Shown here piece by piece: positions 1 through 8,618 of a stretch of DNA of 64,000 nucleotides (position 1 is the stretch's first letter; each line of letters begins with the position of its first letter). The notes under the pieces were generated by a model that saw only the letters and a list, made by a program, of their open reading frames with translations, made no database searches and was not told where the DNA came from. The stretch is from Roseiarcus sp963833955 (lineage in GTDB: Bacteria > Pseudomonadota > Alphaproteobacteria > Rhizobiales > Beijerinckiaceae), in contig CAWHZY010000017.1 in the NCBI GenBank assembly GCA_963833955.1, positions 1 to 64,000 on the forward strand. Reading direction: 5' to 3'. The position numbers and the translations under genes are program-made.

Positions 1-43
1 ACAGCGCGCCGACCAGGGCCAGCGTAGAGTGAGAGTTTTTCAT
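1..43 (-). CDS. N-terminus of an unidentified, probably exported protein (partial)
   Basis: Reading leftwards from an ATG at 43 gives MKNSHSTLALVGAL before the window ends. An AAAGGGG ribosome-binding-like stretch lies just upstream. A short polar start followed by a hydrophobic run looks like the beginning of a signal peptide, but only 14 codons are visible, so no family can be assigned. It begins 12 bases after the end of the broken lipoprotein gene and may be co-transcribed with it. Confidence 0.4.
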   Translation of the reverse strand, partial: MKNSHSTLALVGAL

Positions 44-54
44 GCCCCTTTGCC

Positions 55-397
55 TCAATCGAACGCGGTGCAGACCCGGTTGCCGTTGTAATCGTACGCC
101 CACTGGGCACAACGGCGCGGTAGAGGTCCACCGTAGTAACCCCCGGCGGAGGCCCGCCATCGTGGCCCCCGGGCGGGTCGCGGCCGAGCCGATAAGCGCA
201 CCTGAGCCGGCGCCGATCACAGCGCCCGCGCGCGCGCCTCCCGCGCTTCCGCCCGACACCGCCGAACCAATCGGCTCCGGTGCCCGCCCCCAGCGCGCCG
301 CCGAACAGCGCGTTCTGCTCTGGGGCATTTCGCAGGCCGAGACGGTGACCGCGGCGGCAAACGCAGCGAAAGAGGCGAACCTTTTCCGGCGATGCAA
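55..397 (-). pseudogene. Glycine-zipper lipoprotein, broken by several frameshifts
   Basis: A TTG at 397 preceded by GGGAG opens MHRRKRFASFAAFAAAV, followed by VSAC: a basic n-region, a hydrophobic core and a lipobox cysteine. Further on, glycine-rich stretches (GGALGAGTGA, then GAVIGAGSGALIGSAA) and an aromatic C-terminus (CAQWAYDYNGNRVCTAFD, stop at 55-57) can be recovered only by switching reading frame several times. This is the usual layout of small outer-membrane glycine-zipper lipoproteins in Rhizobiales. No single frame reads through, so the gene is either decayed or badly sequenced. The role would be envelope-structural; function is not known. Confidence 0.5.
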
Positions 398-1097
<700 letters not shown>

Positions 1098-1753
1098 ATG
1101 ATGCTGCGCGCTGACAAAGTCATCCCGGCCGGCCATTGGTCGGGCGCTCCGGCGGATACGGTCGTGCTCGACTTCGACGCGCGCTATCGCCGGCGCGTCG
1201 CCATGACCGAAGTCGGCGGCCTCGAATTCCTGCTCGACCTCGCGGAAGCGACAATGCTGCGTGGCGGCGACGGTTTGCGGCTCGAGGACGGGCGCCTGGT
1301 GGAAGTGGTCGCCGAGCCCGAACCGCTGGCGGAGATCCGGGCCGCAGACCCGTTGGCGATGACCCGCGTCGCCTGGCACTTCGGCAACCGCCATCTGCCA
1401 ACCGAGATATTGCCGAAGGCGCTGCGCATCCGCCGCGATCCCGTGATCGAGGCGATGGCCACGGGTCTCGGGGCGCGCGTGATCGCGCTCGAGGCGCCGT
1501 TCAATCCGGAAGGCGGCGCTTACGTGAAGGTTGAGGGCGACCCCGCCGTCTCTCGCCGCCAGAGTCACGATCACGATCACGACATGATCACGGGCACGAC
1601 CACGGAGCCAGCGGCGAGCATGGCGATCGCCATGAACACGCTCGCGACGATCATCGCCATGACCATGCGCATCACGACCATGCGCATCACGACCACGATC
1701 ACGCCGGCTGCCATCATCCAGAGCACCAGCATGACCATGGGCGTCGCCAATGA
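1098..1753 (+). CDS. ureE: Urease accessory protein UreE (nickel metallochaperone), frameshifted before its His-rich tail
   Basis: UreE binds nickel and hands it to the UreG-containing complex that activates urease in the cytoplasm. The first ~155 residues match the two-domain UreE fold (start MMLRADKVIPAG; the peptide-binding-like domain, then the metal-binding domain with AWHFGNRHLPTEI). As sequenced, the frame changes near 1584 and the ORF runs on to 1796 with a nonsense tail. Restoring one base gives a tail dense in histidine and aspartate (for example DHRHDHAHHDHAHHDHDH) ending at a TGA at 1751-1753. Such tails are typical nickel-storing extensions of UreE. The corrected product is about 218 residues. 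ureF follows 12 bases later. Confidence in identity is high; the frameshift looks like a lost C. Confidence 0.88.
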
Positions 1754-1765
1754 CCGGGAAGCAGA

Positions 1766-2506
1766 TTGCCTAAGCTCCCCACGGCGGGCGTATTGATGGC
1801 CAGCTCGGGCGCTCTCGCGTCAGGCGACGCTGACGCCGACGCGGCATTGCTGCCCCTGATGCTCTGGCTCTCGCCGGCTTTCCCGGTCGGCTCGTTCGCC
1901 TATTCGCAAGCGTTAGAATGGGCGGTGGAGTGCGGCGACATCGAAGACGCCCGCTCACTCGGCGGCTGGTTGGTCGACCTCTTGACCTTCGGCGCCCCGC
2001 GCGCCGACGCCCTCCTGTTCGCGGAATGCTTTCGCGGCGCGATGGCGGAAGATTGGGAGGCCCTCGCAGAGGCGAACGCGCTCGCGATCGCGCTCGCCAA
2101 TTGCGCCGAACGCCGCCTGGAGACCACGGCTCAAGGCGCGGCCTTCGTCCTCGCCGCTCGCGCCGCCTGGGATTGCGAGCCTCTGCGCCGGCTTTCCCTG
2201 GAGGCGCGCGTCGCCTATCCGGCGGCGGTCGCCTCCGCCGCGGCGGGTCACGGGCTGCCGCTCGAGGCGAGCCTTCAGGCCTTCATTTTGGCCCAGATCG
2301 CCGCCGCCGTCTCCGCCGTCGTGCGCCTCGGGCCGATCGGCCAGACCGACGGCCAGAAGATCCAGGCGACGCTCATCCCCCGCATACGCGCGCTTGCCCG
2401 TGAGGCGTCGGGCTCCGGCCTGACCGATCTTGGCTCCTGCGCCTTCCGTTCCGACATCGCCGCCATGCGTCACGAGACGCAATATTCGAGACTGTTCCGA
2501 TCATGA
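1766..2506 (+). CDS. ureF: Urease accessory protein UreF
   Basis: UreF joins UreD(H) and UreG in the complex that inserts nickel and CO2 into apo-urease. The protein is all-helical, with the family's LMLWLSPAFPVGSFAYSQAL opening near residue 31, the GWL...DALL segment and the C-terminal SDIAAMRHETQYSRLF block. The chosen TTG start at 1766 has GGGAAG five bases upstream; an ATG at 1796 is a possible alternative that keeps the whole conserved domain. Length (246 aa) is normal. It lies 12 bases after the corrected ureE stop and overlaps ureG by four bases, so translation is probably coupled. Confidence 0.93.
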   Translation: MPKLPTAGVLMASSGALASGDADADAALLPLMLWLSPAFPVGSFAYSQALEWAVECGDIEDARSLGGWLVDLLTFGAPRADALLFAECFRGAMAEDWEALAEANALAIALANCAERRLETTAQGAAFVLAARAAWDCEPLRRLSLEARVAYPAAVASAAAGHGLPLEASLQAFILAQIAAAVSAVVRLGPIGQTDGQKIQATLIPRIRALAREASGSGLTDLGSCAFRSDIAAMRHETQYSRLFRS

Positions 2507-3132
2507 CCAGCCGACAACCTCTTCGCGTCGGCATCGGCGGCCCGGTCGGTTCCGGCAAGACGGCGCTCATGGAGCAGCTTTGCAAGCGCTTGCGCGATCA
2601 GCTCGATATCGCCGCCATCACCAACGACATCTACACCAAGGAGGACGCCCGCATTCTGGTCGAGGCGGGCGCGCTTCCGCCTGAGCGGATCCTCGGCGTC
2701 GAGACCGGCGGGTGCCCGCATACCGCGATCCGCGAGGACGCCTCGATCAATCTCGCGGCTGTCTCGGAAATGCGCAAGCGGTTCGCCAATCTCGATCTGA
2801 TCCTGATCGAATCGGGCGGCGACAACCTTGCAGCGACCTTCTCGCCCGAGCTCGCCGATCTTACGATCTATGTCATCGACGTCTCGGGCGGCGAGAAAAT
2901 ACCGCGCAAAGGCGGCCCGGGCATAACGCGCTCGGACCTGCTGGTGATCAACAAGATCGACCTCGCCCCTTACGTCGGCGCCTCGCTCGAGGTGATGACG
3001 ACGGACGCGCTGATGATGCGCAAGGGCCGTCCATTCGTGCTCGCAAACATGAAAATAGGGGAAGGGATGGAAGCGATTATCGCCTTCCTGAGCCTCAAGG
3101 GCGGGCTTAAAATCGCGGAGCCGTGGGAGTGA
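2503..3132 (+). CDS. ureG: Urease accessory GTPase UreG
   Basis: UreG is the SIMIBI-class GTPase that powers nickel delivery to urease. Visible motifs: P-loop GGPVGSGKT at residues 12-20, the invariant nickel-binding Cys-Pro-His in VETGGCPHTAIREDAS, the ESGGDNL segment and the NKIDLAP guanine-recognition motif. Length of 209 aa is typical. Its ATG overlaps the ureF stop (ATGA). The structural genes ureABC and ureD are not in the window, so the urease enzyme itself must be encoded elsewhere or upstream of base 1. Confidence 0.96.
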   Translation: MTSRQPLRVGIGGPVGSGKTALMEQLCKRLRDQLDIAAITNDIYTKEDARILVEAGALPPERILGVETGGCPHTAIREDASINLAAVSEMRKRFANLDLILIESGGDNLAATFSPELADLTIYVIDVSGGEKIPRKGGPGITRSDLLVINKIDLAPYVGASLEVMTTDALMMRKGRPFVLANMKIGEGMEAIIAFLSLKGGLKIAEPWE

Positions 3133-3235
3133 CTTGCGCCGGACTTTCCGGGCGTAGAATCTTTAGTGCCCAGGGAAGTGGAACTTTGATCGATGCCGCT
3201 AGTTCACGCTGTGAACGCGGATAGGCGAGGTTCAA

Positions 3236-3819
3236 ATGGATTCGATGCGGTCCTATCGCCACGGGAACCTGCCAGCCGCACTTTTGGCCGCGGCCCGCGA
3301 GATCCTGGACGAGAACGGGTTGCAGGCGGTTGGACTGCGCGAGACCGCCCGGCGGGTTGGCGTATCGGCGACGGCCGCCTATCGCCATTTCGCCAACAAG
3401 GAGGATCTCCTTGCTTCCGTCGCGGCCGAGGGTTTCCACGAGCTCGCTGAGGCGATGCAGGGCGCGACTCGGGCGCCGATCCCCTCATCCGCGACGGTCT
3501 TGCCTATATCGAGTTCGCCAACCAGAACCGCGGCCTTTTTCGCCTCATGTTCGGGCCTGTTCTCGCCGAGCGCACGAAATACCCCGCGCTCCAGGCGGCG
3601 AGCGCGCGCGTCGAGGCGGTGCTGGTGCGCGGCGTCGCCAACATCGACCCACGGCCTCTCAATGACAATCACGCCGCGATGGCGGCGTGGGGCCTCGTGC
3701 ATGGACTCGCGCATCTGATCGTCGATGGCTTCTTTCCGGCGACGCGCGCAAGGGTCCAGGCGGAGGAAATCCTGGCCAAAGTCAGATTGCCGAGACCGCC
3801 GGTCTCCGAGCCGACCTGA
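3236..3819 (+). pseudogene. TetR/AcrR-family transcriptional regulator, frameshifted
   Basis: The N-terminal part (MDSMRSYRHGNLPAALLAAA, then GLRETARRVGVSATAAYRHF with the TetR helix-turn-helix) is in one frame. The ligand-binding half (DPLIRDGLAYIEFANQNRGL, then FRLMFGPVLAERTKYPALQ to SEPT) is in another, the switch falling near 3465-3480. Joined, the two halves give a ~194-residue repressor of the type with a WHG-like C-terminal domain, a normal length. A single indel therefore splits an otherwise intact gene. It sits ~100 bases after ureG on the same strand; whether it regulates the urease genes cannot be told from sequence. Confidence 0.8.
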
Positions 3820-3875
3820 TCCCATCGCTTTTCTCATCGGCGATGCGTGCATTCATTCTAGTCGCGCGCTTCAAC

Positions 3876-5111
3876 TAAGTTGCAACCTTTTATTGATTCA
3901 CTCACGCTGGTCACCTTTATGGATGGAGGCGAGGATGGGGTCGCGAGAGGTTGCAGTAAAGCGATACGTGGTTCGTCTGAGCGCTGAGGAGCGCGAGCGC
4001 CTTGAGGGCCTGAGAAGGAAAGGCGAGATCCCGGCGACGCGGCTGACGAAGGTCCAGATCTTGCTGAAGGCGGACATTTCGGAAGCGGGGGAAGGTTGGA
4101 GCGACAGCGAGATCGTCAAGGCGTTGGATACGACCGCCTCGATGGTTTACCGGACTCGCAGGCAATTGGTCGAGGAAGGTCTGGACGCGGTGCTAAGCCG
4201 CAAGGCGCGAGAGACGCCGCCTGTGCCGCGGATCTTCGACGGGGAGAAGGAGGCGAAGCTGATCGCCTTGGCGTGCTCCGATCCTCCCGAGGGTTTCGCG
4301 CGCTGGAGCCTGCGGTTGTTGGAGGAGAAGGTCGTGGAGCTGCAGATCGTCGATCGCGCCAGCGACAGCACGATTGGCCGTGTTTTAAAAAAACATCCTC
4401 AAGCCCCATACGAGGAAGTGTTGGGTGATTCCGCCGCAGGCCAACGCCGCCTTCGTCGCGGGAATGGAGGAGGTGCTGGAGGTCTACCGGCGGCCGCACG
4501 ATCCCAAGCGCCCGCTGGTCTGTCTCGACGAGACGTCGAAGCAGCTGATTTCCGAGACGCGCGCCCCGATCCCCATGAAGCCGGGGAGCCCCGCCCGTTG
4601 TGACTACGAGTATGAACGCAACGGCGTCGCCAACCTCTTCATGATGTTCGCCCCTCTTGAAGGATGGCGACACGTCAAGGTGACGGACCGGCACACGGCC
4701 ATCGATTACGCCTAGGTTTTAAAAGAGATCTCGGACAGTCGCTTCGCCGACGCCGAGCAGATCACGCTCGTGCAGGACAATTTGAACATCCACGACAAGT
4801 CCTCGCTCTACAAGGCCTTCCCAGCGCCAGAGGCTCGACGCCTCGTCCAGCGATTTGAGTGGGTGTACACTCCCAAGCATGGGTCGTGGCTAGACCTGGC
4901 GGAGTCGGAACTCGCGGTCCTCTCCACTCAATGTCTGGATCGTCGCATCCCCGACAAAGCCGCCCTCGAACGCGAAGTCGCCGCCTGGGCCAATCACCGC
5001 AACCAGCATCACGCCAAGGCTGACTGGCGCTTCACAACCGAGACCGCTCGGATCAAGCTCAAGAGCTTATATCCTGTCCTTTGAGATGAATCGGCCGAAT
5101 AGGTTGTCCTA
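3876..5111 (+). mobile_element. IS630-family insertion sequence, degenerate
   Basis: The element surrounds an IS630-type transposase. Approximate ends are TA dinucleotides at 3876-3877 and 5110-5111. Just inside both lie imperfect inverted repeats sharing CAACCT and GATTCA blocks. IS630/Tc1-mariner elements insert at TA and duplicate it, which agrees with these ends. End assignment is by eye and moderately uncertain. Confidence 0.6.
3935..5084 (+). pseudogene. IS630-family transposase, one frameshift and one in-frame stop
   Basis: DDE transposase of the IS630 group. The helix-turn-helix half (MGSREVAVKRYVVRLSAEER...) runs to a run of seven A at 4387-4393. The conserved continuation LKPHTRKCWVIPPQA is in the +1 frame. 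The first catalytic Asp lies in VCLDETSKQL. A TAG at about 4713-4715 then interrupts the gene after HTAIDYA, and the rest (VQDNLNIHDKSSLYK with the second Asp, HGSWLDLAESELAVLS with the Glu) follows in frame to 5084. The shift is +1, so it is not the usual -1 programmed frameshift on an A run. With a stop as well, this copy is probably dead. Confidence 0.85.
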
Positions 5112-5428
5112 CCAGTCGGCATCCTCTTGCTTCGGTTGGGGCCTGTGCTTCGTCAAGCATCTCTGCCCTCACCGCAGTTCAGAGGTTTATAATGAGGCTG
5201 CAGTGTTCTCGTGGGTGGCCGGGTCGGGCCCGGCCGTGACGGAAAAACAGAATACGATCTCCACCCGCCTAACGGTTCAAGAGCCAGACGCCCAATCGAC
5301 TACACCCGGCTCAAGACGGCGACCGGGCCGACCGAAGGCGACCTCCGCGCGCATCTCGATCGTCTGGCGGCGCGCAGGCGCCGTCCAGGGGACCAAGGCT
5401 TTTGTCGGCCGAAGGCCCCGCATCACGG
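5112..5428. other. 317-bp stretch without an assignable gene
   Basis: Between the IS630 element and the DUF2332 gene, frames are open on both strands but show no family resemblance, and the leftward frame is a shadow of the downstream end of the DUF2332 gene. No repeat or RNA gene was recognised. Confidence 0.35.
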
Positions 5429-6499
5429 TCAGAGCCAGCTCACGCTGCTTCCGTGAGGATGAGCGACGGCCAAGCGAACGTCGTGCGCGCCGGGCCATAA
5501 AGTCATGCGAAGCTCGAATCCAGTCGCGGACGCAAACGGTTCGAGACGCAGCCAGGCCAAAGGCGCGGCGCTCGTCGCACGATCTCCGGCCCGCTCGAGG
5601 CTCGACTGGATAGAAGCCTGGGTGTCCGGCGGCATATATTGCCACATGACGGAATGATAGAGGACAGTCGCTGTCCCCGCCGCGGGCTCATGGAGTTTGG
5701 CGCTGACCCAGTCAGCGGCGTCGGCCTGATCGACTCTTGGACCGTGGGCGCGTGCGAGGTCGATGGCGCTTTCCAGACGGAACAGGCGCTCGCGCTGATC
5801 GGCCCAGATGTAGGCTCTGAGGCGCAGGCGCTGGGCGGGGTCTTCGAGATCGATTGGCGCGATGTCGCAAGCATGGCGCTCGATCACACGGAGTGAAGCG
5901 TCGACCGGCGGCGACGGGCCTTCCCAACCGGGCGCGAGGCTGACCGGGCTCTGCGGGTCGCCCCAGCCGACCGCGCCGAGACGATAGTGATAGCGATCCC
6001 AGATGGTGTCGAGGCCTGCGCTCGCGCCGATTTCGAGACACCGGAGCGGCAGGCCCGTCGCCTTGGCGATCTGCAGAAAGCCCCCGACCAGCACGCCTGA
6101 TCGACCGACCTCATTCGTTTGCGGGGGTGAGACCAGAAAAGCGCGAATGGCGGTTTGATGCTCCCGGACGACGTCGAGCACAACGGGCCGCAACGGCTCG
6201 ACTGGCGCCGCGCTCGGCGGATAGCACGGGACAAGCGCAAGCGCCGACCCGGTCAAGGCGAGCGCGTGCAGCGCTCCCGCCATCCTGAGAGCCAAGGCGT
6301 CCGCGACTGGATCGCCAGGCCAACCGAGCGCCAGTTCTGCGCTGGCGCCGCCGGCGGCGATGTCGTCTCGCAGAATCGTAAGCAGGCGCGCCGTGAAGGG
6401 CGAGGCGAGCTTTTCACACCACCCGATCTGCTTGTCGAATGCGTCGAGAACCGTTTGCCGATCTTGATCGTGATCTGAAACACTCATCAGCGAGTCCAC
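5429..6499 (-). CDS. DUF2332 family protein
   Basis: A 356-residue cytoplasmic protein matching DUF2332. The typical markers are an early GGASAELALGWPG segment, the QTNEVGRSGVL motif near the middle, CLEIGASAGLDTIWDRYHY (a glycine-rich, methyltransferase-like nucleotide-binding loop), and a C-terminal YHSVMWQYMP and RLEPFA block. The enzymatic role of the family is not established; the glycine-rich loop hints at a Rossmann-like fold, which is inference. It is transcribed leftwards, starting 27 bases beyond the end of the PanB-like gene, so the two probably form one transcript. Confidence 0.85.
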   Translation of the reverse strand: MDSLMSVSDHDQDRQTVLDAFDKQIGWCEKLASPFTARLLTILRDDIAAGGASAELALGWPGDPVADALALRMAGALHALALTGSALALVPCYPPSAAPVEPLRPVVLDVVREHQTAIRAFLVSPPQTNEVGRSGVLVGGFLQIAKATGLPLRCLEIGASAGLDTIWDRYHYRLGAVGWGDPQSPVSLAPGWEGPSPPVDASLRVIERHACDIAPIDLEDPAQRLRLRAYIWADQRERLFRLESAIDLARAHGPRVDQADAADWVSAKLHEPAAGTATVLYHSVMWQYMPPDTQASIQSSLERAGDRATSAAPLAWLRLEPFASATGFELRMTLWPGAHDVRLAVAHPHGSSVSWL

Positions 6500-6526
6500 T
6501 TCAGCTTGGAAGCAGCGGGCCGGCCC

Positions 6527-7333
6527 TCATCGCGTCTCCAATCCTTTCACAAACATCTCGAATTCGGCGTCGGCAATCGGGACAAGATGCTTGTCCTGCG
6601 GGAAAGCGCCCTTCTCGACATCGGCCCGGAACTCCTGGAACGCGGCGATGCGCTCCTGCTGCAAACGGTCGTACTCGGCGCGAAAGTTGCGATAGACTTT
6701 CGCGTGGCGCGGCTGATGGCCGCGCGAATAGCCCAAGACGTCCTCCGCGAACAGATATTGCGCATCGCAGCCCGAGCCCGCGCCCATCGACATCAGAACG
6801 AGCGTCGTGCGCTTCGAGATTTCGCTCGCCACGCGCGCCGGCACGACTTCGATCTCGGCCGCGACCGCCCCCGCAGCTTCGAGCTGCCTGACGTGATGAT
6901 AGACATGCATCGCTTCGGCGGCGGTCTTGCCCACCGCCTTGAATCCGCCGCTCCAAGTCGCCCGTGCCGGAATGAGCCCCACATGCCCCACGACCGGTAT
7001 GCCCTCGGCCGCAAGCTTGGCGATCGTGTCGAGACTGCCGGCGCAGTAGAACGCGTCCCCGCCGATCATAAGGTTCTTGTGCGCGGCGCGCAGGTAGTCC
7101 TCGTAGGTGCAGTGCTGGCCGTAGATCAGTCCGACCTGAACGAAGCAATCACCGGCGGCCTCGCGCATCGCGGGCGACCACAGGTGTTCAACGATCGAGA
7201 GGATATCGATGCCGGCTGCGGACGCCGCGGCCGCCTCCTCGGGCGTTTCGACGAACAGCATCGTCAATTGCCGCTTGCCCTTGAGCTTGCGCAAGTCGGC
7301 GACCGTCAATCTTTTGTGTTTCGTCAGAGCCAT
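6527..7333 (-). CDS. panB: 3-methyl-2-oxobutanoate hydroxymethyltransferase (PanB-type)
   Basis: Family reaction: transfer of a hydroxymethyl group from methylene-tetrahydrofolate to 2-oxoisovalerate, making ketopantoate for CoA synthesis. The protein belongs to the phosphoenolpyruvate mutase/isocitrate lyase barrel superfamily: LTVADLRKLKGKRQLTMLFV at the start, GIPVVGHVGLIPARATWSGG in the core, EIEVVPARVASEIS (catalytic Glu region) and a normal length of 268 aa. The ATG at 7333 is chosen because GGAGGG sits six bases upstream; an in-frame upstream start at 7384 lacks this. The usual MVGDS and SVAMVV substrate motifs are altered, so it could be a PanB paralogue acting on another 2-oxo acid. 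Confidence 0.75.
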   Translation of the reverse strand: MALTKHKRLTVADLRKLKGKRQLTMLFVETPEEAAAASAAGIDILSIVEHLWSPAMREAAGDCFVQVGLIYGQHCTYEDYLRAAHKNLMIGGDAFYCAGSLDTIAKLAAEGIPVVGHVGLIPARATWSGGFKAVGKTAAEAMHVYHHVRQLEAAGAVAAEIEVVPARVASEISKRTTLVLMSMGAGSGCDAQYLFAEDVLGYSRGHQPRHAKVYRNFRAEYDRLQQERIAAFQEFRADVEKGAFPQDKHLVPIADAEFEMFVKGLETR

Positions 7334-7499
7334 ACCATCCCTCCATGTGTATCCTCCGATAAGGCAAGGGCGGCGCGAAGCCAACGCTGCTCACAACGCC
7401 GCGCGCCCTCACCCGGCACGTTGCGTTTTTGAAGGCGATCATCGCGGGCGCGTGAGCGCTAGCGTTGACCGCGCCGCCCGCTTCCGGCGACAACTTCTC

Positions 7500-8597
7500 A
7501 TGATCCGCGGCTTTTTCATTCTCCTTGCTTTTCAGCTCGTCGGCGAGGTCGCGGCGCGCGGGCTTGGATTGCCGGCGCCCGGCCCGGTGATCGGACTTGC
7601 GCTGCTGGTTGTTGCGCTAAGCCTTTACCAGCGCTGGCGGCCGCTCGACGAGGAGGCGCTGGCGGAAAGCGACCTCGGCAAGGCTGCAAGGGGGCTGCTC
7701 GCCGCGTTGCCGCTTCTGTTCGTGCCGGCGGGCGTCGGCGTCGTGCAGTACATGGGCCTGTTGCGCGAGCAGGGATTGACGCTCGCCGTGGCGCTGGTCG
7801 TCTCGACCGTTGCGACGCTGCTCGCGACCGTCGGCGTCTTCCTGCTCGTCAAGCGCCTCACCGGCGCGAAGGGCGGAGGCATGAATCCGTTCCGCCTCTG
7901 GGTCTATCTGCAGACGACGCCGCTGTTCTGGCTGACGGCGACGCTTGCGGCGTTTCTCATCGCCGACGCGCTGGCCAAGGCGGCGGGCCGGCGCCCGATC
8001 GTCAATCCCGTTCTGATCGCTATTGCGTTGCTTGGGGGCTTGCTGAAGCTCGCCGGCACGGATTACCAGACCTATTTCAACGGCGCGCAGTTCGTGCATT
8101 TCCTGCTTGGGCCAGCGACGGTCGCGCTCGGCGTACCAATCTATACCAATTTCGCGCTGGTCAAACGCAATGTCTGGCCGCTCGCAGCGGCTCTTCTTGT
8201 TGGGGCCATCGTGGCGATCGCGTCGGCGGTGCTGGTCGCCAAGGGGCTCGGCGCGCCGCGCCCGGTCCTCATCGCGCTCGCGCCGAAGTCGATCACCGCA
8301 GGCGTTGCGATGGCGGTGACCGAAACGCTGGGCGGCGCGCCGCCGCTGACCGCCGTCCTCGTCATCGCCACCGGCGTCTTGGGCGCGATCATCGTGACCC
8401 CGCTTATGGACGCGCTCGGCGTGACCGACTACGCCGCGCGCGGCTTCGCCGTCGGGCTTGCGTCGCACGGCATTGGCACCGCGCGGGCGTTCGCGGTCGA
8501 TCCGGTCGCGGGGGTGTTCGCCGGTCTTGCGATGGGACTCAACGCCGTCGTGACGCCCGCGGTGATCCCGGTGCTCTTGCCATGGTTGATTGGCTAA
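7500..8597 (+). CDS. LrgA-LrgB fusion membrane protein (CidA/CidB family)
   Basis: About 365 residues, nearly all hydrophobic. Residues 1-~115 form an LrgA/CidA-like domain (FQLVGEVAARGLGLPAPGPV is the characteristic PxPVIG region, then LLFVPAGVGVV). Residues ~130-365 form an LrgB/CidB-like domain (NPVLIAI, ALGVPIYTNF, APKSITAGVAMAVTE, ASHGIGTARAF). The two are usually separate genes thought to act as holin/antiholin-like pairs. Fusions resemble the plant plastid glycolate/glycerate transporter PLGG1, and bacterial LrgAB also exports small organic acids. The ATG at 7500 starts exactly at the first helix. It is divergent from panB. Confidence 0.85.
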   Translation: MIRGFFILLAFQLVGEVAARGLGLPAPGPVIGLALLVVALSLYQRWRPLDEEALAESDLGKAARGLLAALPLLFVPAGVGVVQYMGLLREQGLTLAVALVVSTVATLLATVGVFLLVKRLTGAKGGGMNPFRLWVYLQTTPLFWLTATLAAFLIADALAKAAGRRPIVNPVLIAIALLGGLLKLAGTDYQTYFNGAQFVHFLLGPATVALGVPIYTNFALVKRNVWPLAAALLVGAIVAIASAVLVAKGLGAPRPVLIALAPKSITAGVAMAVTETLGGAPPLTAVLVIATGVLGAIIVTPLMDALGVTDYAARGFAVGLASHGIGTARAFAVDPVAGVFAGLAMGLNAVVTPAVIPVLLPWLIG

Positions 8598-8618
8598 CCA
8601 GGAGGCGCAAGCCGGCGC

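Noticed and set aside
3236..3819. Two overlapping small regulators
   Set aside because: The two frames together reproduce one TetR protein with helix-turn-helix and ligand-binding halves in the right order, so it is one frameshifted gene.
4381..4400. Programmed -1 frameshift on the A7 run in the first IS630 transposase
   Set aside because: The downstream frame is +1 relative to the upstream one, and a separate in-frame stop follows. A -1 slip would not join the two parts.
7209..7499. N-terminal extension of the LrgA-LrgB protein
   Set aside because: It overlaps the start of the divergent panB gene and is not hydrophobic; the first membrane helix starts at 7500.
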